DNA of 52,422 bases, taken from a virus. Of this stretch, positions 43,548 to 52,193 are shown one piece after another (the stretch's first letter is position 1; each line of letters starts with the position of its first letter). The translations under genes and the position numbers were made by a program. Below the pieces are notes generated by a model. The model had not been told where the DNA came from, did not search any database, and was given only the letters and a program-made list of their open reading frames with translations. Location of the stretch: positions 1 through 52,422 of IMG/VR virus record IMGVR_UViG_3300025120_000076, one strand, 5' to 3'.

Positions 43548-46500
43548 TTAAAAAGTATCAACATCAAATATTCTATATCTTATTTTTATAGATATACTTG
43601 TCAACCCTGATGGGTATGCGCCAGAGTTTTGTTTATGTATAGTAGTTGCTTTATTAACAGCGTATGTTCTACCTTGAGAACCAGAGCCAGTAGGTATATC
43701 TCTTGTATAAAATCCATAAAATGGAGCTGACCCTGATTGAGATTGATTAACTATTTCATTAAATCTTAAAGCAGGTAAAATTGACACTGAAGCACTAGCT
43801 TGGGCTAAATTTGCTTGTCTTATTTCTAGATTGTTTGATGTTGATCCAGTTGAAGAATATTTCATCATCCAATCGGTATATGTAATTACAACGGCTTTGT
43901 CAGCGCCTGGAGCTGATATTAAAGTTTGACCTAGTGTTGAATTAAGTTGCGCAAGTGTAAACGTAAAAGTAGCTTCTTGTTCGCCTCTTACAACGTTACC
44001 ATCTGGATCAACACATAATGCAGCTAGCGTATCTTGGGTTGCAGCTTGGTTATCTTGATTAGGGCTTAGAGGTCCAGTTGTTGAAACTGCTATAGCTGTA
44101 TAAGGATCAAAAGCAATTTTTCCTTCTTTTACAGTAATTTGTTTTTTACCTTTACTTACAAGGCTTACTCCGTTAGCAGCATCAAAACTACCTAATCCTG
44201 TGTCGTCATCACCCGCACATGTAAAATCAGCAGCATTAACTCCTTTAACTTGAACTTGGCTATTAACAAATAAAACTCCAGTTGATACTTCTGCTAACCC
44301 AGAATTTGAGGTTATACTTGAACTACCGTTAAAAATAGCTATTTCTCCACTTGTACCTGTACCTGTTACTGTACCTTGAGGCACACCAGATATAGCATTA
44401 TCTACATAAAGTTTATTAGCCGCATCTGTAGAATCGGTTACGGTATCAACACCTTGTATTCTTCCAGTTCCTTGTAAAAAAAGATCTCCGGAAGTTATAA
44501 TTAATCTACCTGAGGTAGTTATTGACATTCTTTCAGCAGACTCATCATTCATAAAAAAGTCTAGCGTCTCAGCGCTGCAATCAAATTTAATTGCCGCAGC
44601 TTGGTTAGTTGGATCTTGGGCGTCAATAAAAACAAGACCTGCTTTAGTTTCTGCTGTATTTTCAATTATCAAGTCTTTTGTATCACCTGATATTTTAACA
44701 TCACTACTAAATGTTTTAGCTCCCGAAATTGTTTGGGTCGTGTCTAGCGTTACGTAGTTAGTTAAACTTGGTATACTTGCATCAACATAAGCTTTATTCG
44801 CCGCATCAGTTGAATCAGACACTGTATCTACACCTTGTATCCTTCCTGTACCATCTAAAACTATTTGACCATTGCTGACAGTTACAGTACTTGAGAAAGT
44901 AGCTGCAGTTGCTGTCAATCCTTGGATTTCCATATTTTTATTAACCTCTATATGCTCACCGCCATTAGTAGTAATAAATCTCATATATAAATCAGAGCCT
45001 TGTTTTATTTCTAAAGCAGCACCGCCATTATCTATCATTAAAATATCAGAACTACTTGAAGTCAAATCAATGTCACCTATTATACCAATACCTGTGTTTG
45101 TAGTTTCAAACTTTTTAGAGTTATCGTAATAAAGCTCTATTGGCCCGTCTAGTGTGAATTTAGCATAGTTTTCTCCTAATGCTCCTGACTTTATATTAAC
45201 ACCTGTGTCTGAGTATATTTCTAAACTTCCTGGACCTGATTCTTCAATAAACGAACCAGTACCCATGCTTGAGTGAAATATTCGAAGGTCAGAAGAATTA
45301 CCAAATTGTGCTTTTACATTATCTTCTAAGTCTATACTTCCAGTCATTGTCCCACCAGCAAGTGGTAAGAAAGGCCCAAGTCCTCCACCGTGAGAGTCCA
45401 CGTAAGCTTTAGTTGCAGCATCTGCTCCGGCAGTTGGTGTCGCTAAATCATAGATTTTTTGGTCGTTCATATGTAACGGAACAAAACTATTAACTTCTGA
45501 AGCAGTTATATTAAAATACGTAGGAGAAGCATCGCTATCTCTAAAATTATGACTAACTGCATCGTAATAAGCGCTACCACTATTGTACAATTCTATATTA
45601 GCACCAGTTGGTGTTGAAAGAATAATATTATTTGAACTGGCTATACTGTTTGCTGATAATGTAATTTGACCACTATTTCCTGCTGCAGCTTCAATATTAC
45701 CTGAAAAACTCCCTGCTCCTTGGTGGCTATTCCAATTTGGAGTTTCAGTATCAGGGTTTGATGAATGGATTAAAGTACCAGTGGGTGTTCCAGCTGATGG
45801 AGTTGTAAATATTTCAGAGGTGCTTGGATTTGATATAACTTCAACTACAGGTTGAGCAAAATCATCAACGCATAACCATATTTCTACTTGACCATCACTT
45901 AATTCATATACCTCTAAATAGACGTCATCTAAAGTAGCTATATCTCCATCATATCTAAACACAAAGTTTTTAGTTGAACCTCTTCTTTGAAATATAGCTT
46001 CTTGAACCATTTGGTCATTATTACCATAATCAAACGCTCTGTCTATTTTAAATCTTGCGTACCCGTCTGTTGTATTTGTATTTTTGTAAATTTTAAACTT
46101 TTCAGCGCCTGAGCTTGATGAAATACCTATAAAAGCTTTTTGACCCGTAAGAGAATTAGAACTTATCTGTGTATTATATTTTACAGTTGTTCCAATAAGC
46201 CCACCAGTTAAAGTTCCACCAGCAAGTGGTAAGTAAGCACCACCTGTTGCGGGCGCGCCACCTATGTCACTTAGTACTTGTGCTCCAGTTCTGTATTTTA
46301 CTGTACCACCATCACTTACTAAAAATTTATCAGTATCTGATGTTGCGTTTGATATAGTTTGAAACGTACCTGTTCCTTGTACATTTACATTTGTAACATT
46401 ACTTGCTGGTGCTCCAAAGTATACAGTGCCGCCGCTTGTGCCTGTGTTAATAAAACTGGTACTAGAAGATTGAAACATTTGCAAAAAAGTAGTTCCACTA

Positions 46501-46847
46501 GCTTGCAAGGTTATACTTGCTGTAGCGTCTGAACCAACTGTAATTGATCTTCCAAACGTAGTAGCGCCACCTTTTAAATAAGATCCAGTGGATGCGTCAC
46601 TTGATATTAATACTTTGTTACTACCACCGTTAGCTAATCTTAATTCCATTGCATCACCATCAGATGCATAAAAACCAGAAGATGAACTGTAATCACCACC
46701 ACCATTTTTAGTTTGAACTAACAATGCAAAACTGTCACTTAGAGAACTATTTTGTTTGACATGAAGTGTTGCACCAGTGCTGTTTTGGCGTCCAGTCATT
46801 AACGTGTCACCTGTTACTGTAGAACTATTTTTAAGATTTATTGACAT
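43548..46847 (-). CDS. Long tail fibre protein with N-K-A-Y-V-D repeats
   Basis: 1099 residues, Gly/Ser/Thr/Asn-rich and beta-structured. Contains two copies of G-R-I-Q-G-V-D-T-V-(S/T)-D-S-T-D-A-A-N-K-(A/L)-Y-V-D and related A-T-K-A-Y-V-D, Y-L-P-L-A-G-G-T-L-T-G and F-L-P-L-A-G-G-T-M-T-G units, classic phage tail-fibre repeat modules. The last 180 residues change composition (T-F-T-F-T-L-A-Q-L-N-S-T-L-G-Q, F-Y-G-F-Y-T-R-D-I-P) and are the likely receptor-binding head. No S74 domain here. Preceded by a hairpin (46868-46889). Confidence 0.88.
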   Translation of the reverse strand: MSINLKNSSTVTGDTLMTGRQNSTGATLHVKQNSSLSDSFALLVQTKNGGGDYSSSSGFYASDGDAMELRLANGGSNKVLISSDASTGSYLKGGATTFGRSITVGSDATASITLQASGTTFLQMFQSSSTSFINTGTSGGTVYFGAPASNVTNVNVQGTGTFQTISNATSDTDKFLVSDGGTVKYRTGAQVLSDIGGAPATGGAYLPLAGGTLTGGLIGTTVKYNTQISSNSLTGQKAFIGISSSSGAEKFKIYKNTNTTDGYARFKIDRAFDYGNNDQMVQEAIFQRRGSTKNFVFRYDGDIATLDDVYLEVYELSDGQVEIWLCVDDFAQPVVEVISNPSTSEIFTTPSAGTPTGTLIHSSNPDTETPNWNSHQGAGSFSGNIEAAAGNSGQITLSANSIASSNNIILSTPTGANIELYNSGSAYYDAVSHNFRDSDASPTYFNITASEVNSFVPLHMNDQKIYDLATPTAGADAATKAYVDSHGGGLGPFLPLAGGTMTGSIDLEDNVKAQFGNSSDLRIFHSSMGTGSFIEESGPGSLEIYSDTGVNIKSGALGENYAKFTLDGPIELYYDNSKKFETTNTGIGIIGDIDLTSSSSDILMIDNGGAALEIKQGSDLYMRFITTNGGEHIEVNKNMEIQGLTATAATFSSTVTVSNGQIVLDGTGRIQGVDTVSDSTDAANKAYVDASIPSLTNYVTLDTTQTISGAKTFSSDVKISGDTKDLIIENTAETKAGLVFIDAQDPTNQAAAIKFDCSAETLDFFMNDESAERMSITTSGRLIITSGDLFLQGTGRIQGVDTVTDSTDAANKLYVDNAISGVPQGTVTGTGTSGEIAIFNGSSSITSNSGLAEVSTGVLFVNSQVQVKGVNAADFTCAGDDDTGLGSFDAANGVSLVSKGKKQITVKEGKIAFDPYTAIAVSTTGPLSPNQDNQAATQDTLAALCVDPDGNVVRGEQEATFTFTLAQLNSTLGQTLISAPGADKAVVITYTDWMMKYSSTGSTSNNLEIRQANLAQASASVSILPALRFNEIVNQSQSGSAPFYGFYTRDIPTGSGSQGRTYAVNKATTIHKQNSGAYPSGLTSISIKIRYRIFDVDTF

Positions 46848-46867
46848 CTTTTTTTATTAAATTAAAT

Positions 46868-46889
46868 ACCGGTCCAATTAAGAACCGGT
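46868..46889 (-). terminator. Hairpin between two tail-fibre genes
   Basis: An eight-base stem, ACCGGTCC / GAACCGGT (six exact pairs around the CCGG palindromes plus one G-C and one G-U), six-base loop, about ten bases beyond the fibre stop at 46899. On the - strand it is followed by a T-rich stretch (ATTTAATTTAAT), so partial termination is plausible. Confidence 0.65.
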
Positions 46890-46898
46890 TAGATTAAA

Positions 46899-49418
46899 TT
46901 AAGCTACTTTTATTATAAGAGCTTGATATGTACCTTGTGATATGCTACTACCTACAAAGTTAATAGTTAAATCATTACCCGATCTAGTTACATCAGCATA
47001 AACTGTTTCACCGCCCGAAGTTATAACCTCACATTTTGTATTTATTGCAGTTGCACCTAAAACTGAATTAGTATCTATAACCCAACCTTCTGTACCAGCT
47101 GGTGGACCTGATTGTTGTGATACACCTGATGTAGAAGTATTAAGAACTACATTAGCAGCACTAAATGCTCCAGCAGCAGAGAAAGGTAAATCAGATACTA
47201 AACCTTTTTTAACATTATTATCATCTGCATCACTATACATTATTGTATCTGTAAGTGCTATGGCAGTTCCTTCTAAATCAGTTGCTGTTTCAATTATGTT
47301 ATCTGTTCCTAAGTAATCAACCGCAAACTCAGTTCCACTTAATGTTAAACCATCACCAGCTGTGTAAGTTGTATTAGTACCTGTTAAAGTAATTGTATTT
47401 CCAGTTTGCGAAGCTGTAACACTACCCGCACCTAATACTAACACCGTTCCACCACTTGCGCTAAGCTCTATACCTGAATCAGTATTATTAGTACCAACAC
47501 CAGATATTGTTTGATTAGCATTTTGTGTGTCTGTCCACGGTATGTTAACAACCATTTTGTCATTTTCAGTTAACTGAATTCCATACCATCTACTAGTTGT
47601 AGTTGAAATACCATTAACACCAGATTCAGTTACATCAGTGTCACTGAATAACTTAACACCACCAAGTACTGAAGTTGTTGCAGTTGGTAAAGAATAGGCC
47701 GATGTATAAGTTGGTATAGCCCACTCATTATCTTTACTTAAGAATCTAGTTGTAGAAGTAGCACTAGAACCATCTGCAGCAGATAAATCAGCGTCAAGTT
47801 CTACGGCACCAGTAGTTGCGGTTGTTGGTGACATTGTTAAATATGATGAATTAGCGCTGTCTGCTTTAAAACTATTTACAACTACACCTTGAGATATTAA
47901 TGACCAGTCTGAACAAACAGAAGCGTTAGCAGATGCAACTTCAACACCTATTACAGCATCACCTACATCTAAGAAACTAGTTGTTGCACACGTACCAGTA
48001 CCTCCACTTCCGTAGAAATTACCACCAGTATTTGCTACTACATAGTAATCACCAAGTGCTACAGCAACCCTTGCCGCGGCTGGATTAAAGTCAGAACCTG
48101 ATAATTGATACAAATAACTACCATCATTATCTCCTGATAATATTTCACCAGTATCAGCTCTAAATGTTCCTTTAAATGTTAATCCACCAGCGACTAAACC
48201 ATCAACATAATCTTTTGTTACAAGCGTTGTGCTAGCATCAGTTCCTGCTGTAGAAGCTGATTGAGCTTTACCTGCTGTTTTTATTGAATCAACACCACTA
48301 CCTAAAACCTCTAATTGAGTGGTGATTTTTACTGTATTTGGTAAACCAAAAATGTAAGCATCTTCTGCTACACCTGTTACCTCTACTTCATCACCTGTTC
48401 CGCTAAATGTTATTGTATCTTGTACACTACCATTTTTAGCAAGTGTTAAATCAGTACTATTAGCTGCTTTGTCTAATGCATATGTGTTCTGCGAATTGTT
48501 ATCTGTCCAAGGAACATTAACAACTAATTTAGCATCACCTACAGCTGAGTCGTTATCAAGTTGCACTGCGTAATATCTACCAGTTGTTGTAGATAAACCC
48601 TGAGTATTTTCACCTGATTGAGTATTATTAACATTAGCACTAAAAACAGTACCTGTTAATGTAAGACCATTTCCAGCTGTATATTGTGTATTGTCGTTCG
48701 GTAGTTGAATAGCCATTACGTATGGATCACTTGTACTACCCGATCCACTTACTGTAACACCAGCTGTTCCAGTTGCGGCGGTAAGCTTCACAAATTTACC
48801 AGTTGTAATATCGCTGTCAGAATCTGCAGAGTCTCTTAAAACCCATTTGTTGTAGTTGTCAGCAGTTGTTGCAACTGAAATTTCACTGCTCGAAACTCTA
48901 GTTATATTTATAAGATTTCCACCAGTTAATTTAACATTGTCATCAGCACCAGTACTAGGGTCTAATGTTAAAAATGGATTATCATCGCTACCAACACTGG
49001 ATTGGTTTGCTAGAAAATCATAAGTTGTATCAACACTACCTGTTGGTACTGCCCATGTACCGTCTGCTCGTAAGAAGTTGGTGTCTTGAGTTTCTCCATT
49101 TGAACTTGGTACGTGACCAACATTAGAATCTCCATCAAAAGCCATTGACTTAATAAGAACAGCTCCAGTTGTTGGATCTACTACTATTGGTACTCCTGTT
49201 GACGTGCCTGGTGTTGTTTCGTCTACAGAAGTAACCGAACCAGCTATTGTAACCCAAGCACTACCCTCACCTACTTTTAAAACGTTTAAAGTTGTGTCAT
49301 AATATAACTGACCATCTACAGGTGTCCCAGCGTCGGTGTCGTTTAATTGATTATCGATCACAGGTTGCTTGAGCTGGTTTTGATTGTAGCTAACCGTGTT
49401 TAAAAAGTTTATTGCCAT
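46899..49418 (-). CDS. Tail fibre protein of 839 residues
   Basis: M-A-I-N-F-L-N-T-V-S-Y-N-Q-N-Q-L at the start and the block G-T-P-V-D-G-Q-L-Y-Y-D-T-T-L-N-V-L-K-V-G, frequent in fibre proteins. The body is Thr/Ser/Gly/Asp-rich with internal repeats, for instance W-T-D-N-N-S-Q-N and W-T-D-T-Q-N-A-N following V-V-N-V-P and V-V-N-I-P, and T-A-G-N-G-L-T-L-T-G / T-A-G-D-G-L-T-L-S-G. No catalytic motif. Probably trimeric. Together with the 1099-residue fibre it may determine the host range. Confidence 0.85.
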   Translation of the reverse strand: MAINFLNTVSYNQNQLKQPVIDNQLNDTDAGTPVDGQLYYDTTLNVLKVGEGSAWVTIAGSVTSVDETTPGTSTGVPIVVDPTTGAVLIKSMAFDGDSNVGHVPSSNGETQDTNFLRADGTWAVPTGSVDTTYDFLANQSSVGSDDNPFLTLDPSTGADDNVKLTGGNLINITRVSSSEISVATTADNYNKWVLRDSADSDSDITTGKFVKLTAATGTAGVTVSGSGSTSDPYVMAIQLPNDNTQYTAGNGLTLTGTVFSANVNNTQSGENTQGLSTTTGRYYAVQLDNDSAVGDAKLVVNVPWTDNNSQNTYALDKAANSTDLTLAKNGSVQDTITFSGTGDEVEVTGVAEDAYIFGLPNTVKITTQLEVLGSGVDSIKTAGKAQSASTAGTDASTTLVTKDYVDGLVAGGLTFKGTFRADTGEILSGDNDGSYLYQLSGSDFNPAAARVAVALGDYYVVANTGGNFYGSGGTGTCATTSFLDVGDAVIGVEVASANASVCSDWSLISQGVVVNSFKADSANSSYLTMSPTTATTGAVELDADLSAADGSSATSTTRFLSKDNEWAIPTYTSAYSLPTATTSVLGGVKLFSDTDVTESGVNGISTTTSRWYGIQLTENDKMVVNIPWTDTQNANQTISGVGTNNTDSGIELSASGGTVLVLGAGSVTASQTGNTITLTGTNTTYTAGDGLTLSGTEFAVDYLGTDNIIETATDLEGTAIALTDTIMYSDADDNNVKKGLVSDLPFSAAGAFSAANVVLNTSTSGVSQQSGPPAGTEGWVIDTNSVLGATAINTKCEVITSGGETVYADVTRSGNDLTINFVGSSISQGTYQALIIKVA

Positions 49419-49428
49419 GATTGTTTTT

Positions 49429-50115
49429 TTAGTTTAAGTATACTTTCCCTGTTATGTTTTGAGAAAAGTTGATTTTTAGTGTGTTTACTGTTAAATATGT
49501 TACTTGACCATATATCTCTACATTGTTGTTTGATATAACAGATACAGATGGGTTTTTGTTTAAATTATGTGTTACATTCCATTGCGCTTGATTAACAAAA
49601 GCTTCTTCGTAGTTTTTATCACCCACGTCTCCTGCTAAAACAAAATTTGCGAAGTCATAGTTTTTGTTGTTAACTAAGGACCCGTTACCTCCTATGTATG
49701 TTAATGCTAACGTATATGTTGTTGCTCCAGCGTCAATAGTATATGCTGTTATTTTGTAATGTCCAAAATTACTTATTTGTTTTTGTTCATTTATTAGTAA
49801 ATCACTATCTACTAAATAATTTAAGAACTGTACTACATTTTGCCCACTTATATCTACTATAGAAACAGTAAGACTAGTTATTGCACTGAAGTTAGTTGAA
49901 TCAGCAACGCCGCTAAACTCTCCGTTTCCAGTGCCACCTACTACAAATTTAAATACCATTTGCGCAGATACTGATATCTTAGCATTGATATTTAAATATT
50001 CAGCTATTCCAGCTGCTGTGAACTGACGTGTTAATTGGTTAGAGTATTCCGTTCCTATCCACGCGTCGTTATCTTGTATAGTTTTATCTATAGGATAAGA
50101 ACTTATTCTTGCCAT
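49429..50115 (-). CDS. Tail fibre-type protein with I-S-S-Y-P adaptor start
   Basis: 228 residues. The N terminus M-A-R-I-S-S-Y-P-I-D-K-T-I-Q-D-N-D-A-W-I-G-T, then T-R-Q-F, resembles the adaptor found at the start of many marine phage fibre proteins; the next upstream gene (50117-50677) has a diverged form of it. The rest is beta-rich with a C-terminal strand-rich domain (W-N-V-T-H-N-L-N-K-N-P-S-V-S-V, K-V-Y-L-N). Probably connects or decorates the fibres. Confidence 0.75.
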   Translation of the reverse strand: MARISSYPIDKTIQDNDAWIGTEYSNQLTRQFTAAGIAEYLNINAKISVSAQMVFKFVVGGTGNGEFSGVADSTNFSAITSLTVSIVDISGQNVVQFLNYLVDSDLLINEQKQISNFGHYKITAYTIDAGATTYTLALTYIGGNGSLVNNKNYDFANFVLAGDVGDKNYEEAFVNQAQWNVTHNLNKNPSVSVISNNNVEIYGQVTYLTVNTLKINFSQNITGKVYLN

Positions 50116-50116
50116 G

Positions 50117-50677
50117 TTATGTAAAGTTTACAATTCTATATAGAATGTTTAGTTTAATAGGTGAGTTACCTTGTGATACTGTAGTGCCGGATGTTGCTGT
50201 TAAAGTGAAAGCTGTGTTTGGTTCGTAAACCATCTCATCATTGTTAGGGAAATCAAAAACAGTATATCTATCTTGTGTAATGTTTAATTCTGTTGAAGGG
50301 TTAAGAGTATGAAAAGTGCTTACTGCTCCTAATTTAAAAGCGATAACATCGCTTAAACCAGTGGTTGCAAAATTATATACAGTACCTCCATAGTCTAAAA
50401 ACATTGCCATGTTTAATATTGATATTAATTGTCCGGCACCTGCAGCAGGTATAAGGTCTATTACTCCACCTCCGTTTAATGCTAGCATGTCAGACGCTGA
50501 AAGTGTAATTTCTTTTAGTTTTAAAATACTATTATCTACGGAAAATGAAGCTACATCAGTTATACTGAAGTTTCTAGTAACTGGAAGATCATCCGAGTTA
50601 GCTTTTGGAACAACTGTACCGAGTAACATATCGTCTGCCTTTGGCGTTCCTTTAGGGTAACTTTGGATTATTGACAT
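50117..50677 (-). CDS. Tail-fibre-type protein, first gene of the - strand block
   Basis: 186 residues. M-S-I-I-Q-S-Y-P-K-G-T-P-K-A-D-D-M-L-L-G-T, then V-T-R-N-F-S-I-T, is the adaptor-like N terminus shared with the 49429-50115 protein. Later strands (L-T-L-S-A-S-D-M-L-A-L-N-G-G type, I-T-Q-D-R-Y-T-V-F-D-F-P) and a conserved-looking C terminus (I-K-L-N-I-L-Y-R-I). Being the first gene downstream of the divergent control region, it should be under the main late promoter. Confidence 0.75.
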   Translation of the reverse strand: MSIIQSYPKGTPKADDMLLGTVVPKANSDDLPVTRNFSITDVASFSVDNSILKLKEITLSASDMLALNGGGVIDLIPAAGAGQLISILNMAMFLDYGGTVYNFATTGLSDVIAFKLGAVSTFHTLNPSTELNITQDRYTVFDFPNNDEMVYEPNTAFTLTATSGTTVSQGNSPIKLNILYRIVNFT

Positions 50678-50828
50678 CTGTTAGTGTGTGTGTTAGTTTT
50701 AGTGTATTATTTATATCTTATATACTCACATATAATAAGGCGTTTTTACATAGCTTGTGACAATAGGTACTTACTTACTTATATTATAAGGCTAGTGTCA
50801 AAGTTTTTAAGTGTAGAGACGTGTAGTG

Positions 50829-50857
50829 TTGCCACTCTTTTCTCTGCACTATCTTTG
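50829..50857 (+). promoter_or_regulatory. Candidate Bacteroidetes-type promoter (TTG - 18 - TATCTTTG)
   Basis: TATCTTTG (50850-50857) fits the Bacteroidetes -7 consensus TAnnTTTG. A TTG (50829-50831) lies 18 bases upstream, near the place of the -33 TTTG element (usual spacing 19-21). It points to the + strand small genes that start at 51275. A weak, purely motif-based call. Confidence 0.3.
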
Positions 50858-51065
50858 TATAGGAAAACCACTTTGTTTTGACCGGGTTCCCCATGCTTTA
50901 CCTCGCTCAACCGTGACGTTTCGAATTTTCCATGCACGACCTTAAAAGCTTAGCACTTTGTTTACAGAACTACTACGTAGATGATTAGATAATTTACATG
51001 TAAGTTCATTCACATACTGTCTCACTACTCGCTTCGCTACTATAATATAATATATAATAGCAATA

Positions 51066-51172
51066 TGACAACTTGTCACTACATATATGACTGATTGTCA
51101 TGACATTATGTCACAGTTATAATACATATATACTATGACACTATGACACTTCGCGGTATGACACTATGACAT
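51066..51172. repeat. Array of TGACA/TGTCA motifs with two 16-base tandem units
   Basis: Nine TGACA or TGTCA pentamers occur in 107 bases: TGACA at 51066, 51101, 51136, 51144, 51159 and 51167; TGTCA at 51074, 51096 and 51109. TGTCATGACA at 51096-51105 is a perfect palindrome. TATGACACTATGACAC (51134-51149) and TATGACACTATGACAT (51157-51172) are near-identical 16-base units made of two 8-base repeats, separated by TTCGCGG (period 23). Iteron- or operator-like; more copies flank it (51620, 51657). Confidence 0.75.
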
Positions 51173-51274
51173 ATTTAATAAGTAAACTAAATTACATACT
51201 TAAACAAACTAAATACGTAACGAACTAGATAATATAAATGTAACTAAATAATAATAATAATTAAAATTAAAACT

Positions 51275-51499
51275 ATGCAATTAAATTCTAAAAGATTTGT
51301 CATCAGACAATCACTAATCGGAAAAAATCAAACAATCAATGTAACTTTCAAAAATGGTAAAACATACACTTACAATCACGATAAAGTGTGGGAAATTATG
51401 AAAGATAAATTATCAGAAATGAATTGTTTTATTAAGTACAAATCTTACACTTCATCAACTAGTGTACCAGTAGTACTAAGAGATAAAGAGGTAGTATAA
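51275..51499 (+). CDS. Small 74-residue protein, first gene of the + strand small-gene block
   Basis: M-Q-L-N-S-K-R-F-V-I-R-Q-S-L-I-G-K-N-Q-T-I-N-V-T-F-K-N-G-like start: a beta-hairpin-like stretch ending N-G-K-T-Y-T-Y, then a helix (K-V-W-E-I-M-K-D-K-L-S-E-M) and a final S-Y-T-S-S-T-S-V-P-V-V-L-R-D. Preceded by an A-rich leader ending AAAACT just before the ATG. Probably an early phage protein; unknown function. Confidence 0.65.
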   Translation: MQLNSKRFVIRQSLIGKNQTINVTFKNGKTYTYNHDKVWEIMKDKLSEMNCFIKYKSYTSSTSVPVVLRDKEVV

Positions 51500-51619
51500 C
51501 TACTACTTCTTTACCAAACGGTGACTATCCGAACCGAGTCGGCAACAGGCTAAACTGGATATTATACAGGCGCGTTTCGCTTATATTAATCACCTGTCTA
51601 AATAATGTTGAATGAGCAA

Positions 51620-51662
51620 TGTCATTATGGTACAAGAGTGTGTTCGATTCACACTATGACAA
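51620..51662 (+). other. tRNA-like T-arm/acceptor minihelix, not a complete tRNA
   Basis: GTGTG-TTCGATT-CACAC (51638-51654) is a perfect five-base T-stem with a canonical seven-base T-loop. The next seven bases, TATGACA (51655-51661), pair at six of seven positions with TGTCATT (51620-51626), giving acceptor-like pairing; A62 would be the discriminator. Only 11 bases (with a GG) link the two, so there is no room for D and anticodon arms. The outer stem is also a TGTCA/TGACA inverted repeat like the 51066-51172 array. Could be a tRNA relic, an attachment-site remnant, an RNA structure or an operator. Confidence 0.3.
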
Positions 51663-51683
51663 CTAACAAATTAAATTATAACT

Positions 51684-51893
51684 ATGTCAAAATTCAAATT
51701 CAGAGGATTTATTCCTGCAGTAACTAAATATGTAAAATCAAAACCACTAGTAGAAGTGGTAGCGGAAGTAATAGCCTTCGGTTTACTAATGCCATTAGCG
51801 TTTGGCGGAATTACCTTCTTCATCTTTATGATGATAACAGGTCAAGTTGATTATTCAGCGATGGATTCTATTAACTGTCAAATCTGCTACTAA
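51684..51893 (+). CDS. Small membrane protein of 69 residues
   Basis: M-S-K-F-K-F-R-G-F-I-P, a basic and amphipathic start, then a membrane segment V-I-A-F-G-L-L-M-P-L-A-F-G-G-I-T-F-F-I-F (about 29-48) that may run further into M-M-I-T-G. Ends in a soluble tail with two cysteines (N-C-Q-I-C-Y). Start context ATAACT-ATG as in the neighbours. Likely an early membrane-targeting protein (for example superinfection exclusion or host takeover), which is inference. Confidence 0.6.
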   Translation: MSKFKFRGFIPAVTKYVKSKPLVEVVAEVIAFGLLMPLAFGGITFFIFMMITGQVDYSAMDSINCQICY

Positions 51894-52024
51894 TGAAAGT
51901 TTACTATAGCAAACTACAAGAGAGATTTATAGCTCGTGAAGAATACTTTGACGAGCTACTCTTTGGAACTCTTAATGATGAGAACTATGACAAGCCAATA
52001 CAAAACAACTACGATAAAAAGTAG
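51893..52024 (+). CDS. Small 43-residue acidic/aromatic protein
   Basis: M-K-V-Y-Y-S-K-L-Q-E-R-F-I-A-R-E-E-Y-F-D-E-L-L-F-G and an Asn/Asp/Lys-rich end. Its ATG overlaps the previous stop (TAATG at 51891-51895), supporting real translation. Helical, no known domain. Part of the chain of tiny rightward genes. Confidence 0.5.
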   Translation: MKVYYSKLQERFIAREEYFDELLFGTLNDENYDKPIQNNYDKK

Positions 52025-52040
52025 ATAATATAATAAAATC

Positions 52041-52181
52041 ATGCAAAGAATAATATACATATCAAAACTATCACTCTGGTTACAAAGTAATCACGAAATA
52101 CTATCAGTTCTTCCTCAGGAAATACTCGATGAAGTGTATGTATATCAACGCTTTCAAACTAAACTAATTAATAATCTTTAA
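52041..52181 (+). CDS. Small 46-residue protein
   Basis: M-Q-R-I-I-Y-I-S-K-L-S-L-W-L-Q-S-N-H-E-I-L-S, then P-Q-E-I-L-D-E-V-Y-V-Y. Amphipathic helix-like with no motif I can assign. Spacing of 16 bases from the previous gene and the start AAAATC-ATG fit the neighbours. Function unknown. Confidence 0.5.
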   Translation: MQRIIYISKLSLWLQSNHEILSVLPQEILDEVYVYQRFQTKLINNL

Positions 52182-52193
52182 AAATATAATACT

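Larger units (their letters stand above)
50678..51274. other. Divergent control region between late (-) and early (+) blocks, non-coding
   Basis: About 600 bases with no convincing gene. It separates the leftward late block from the rightward small-gene block and so must hold promoters for both. Seen in it: an AT-rich stretch next to the late genes; a less AT-rich part around 50880-50960; the perfect palindromes CTACGTAG (about 50974-50981) and TACATGTA (about 50996-51003); the TGACA/TGTCA array (51066-51172); and an A-rich leader just before 51275. It could contain a replication origin. Confidence 0.6.

Noticed and set aside
50684-50881. 65-codon + strand frame in the divergent region
   Set aside because: Hydrophobic Leu/Tyr-rich chance frame in AT-rich control DNA, no neighbours and no start context.
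51540-51662. Possible full tRNA around the T-arm-like sequence
   Set aside because: Anticodon and D stems could not be formed in any register I tried and the 5' acceptor match is not at the right distance; only a minihelix is supported.
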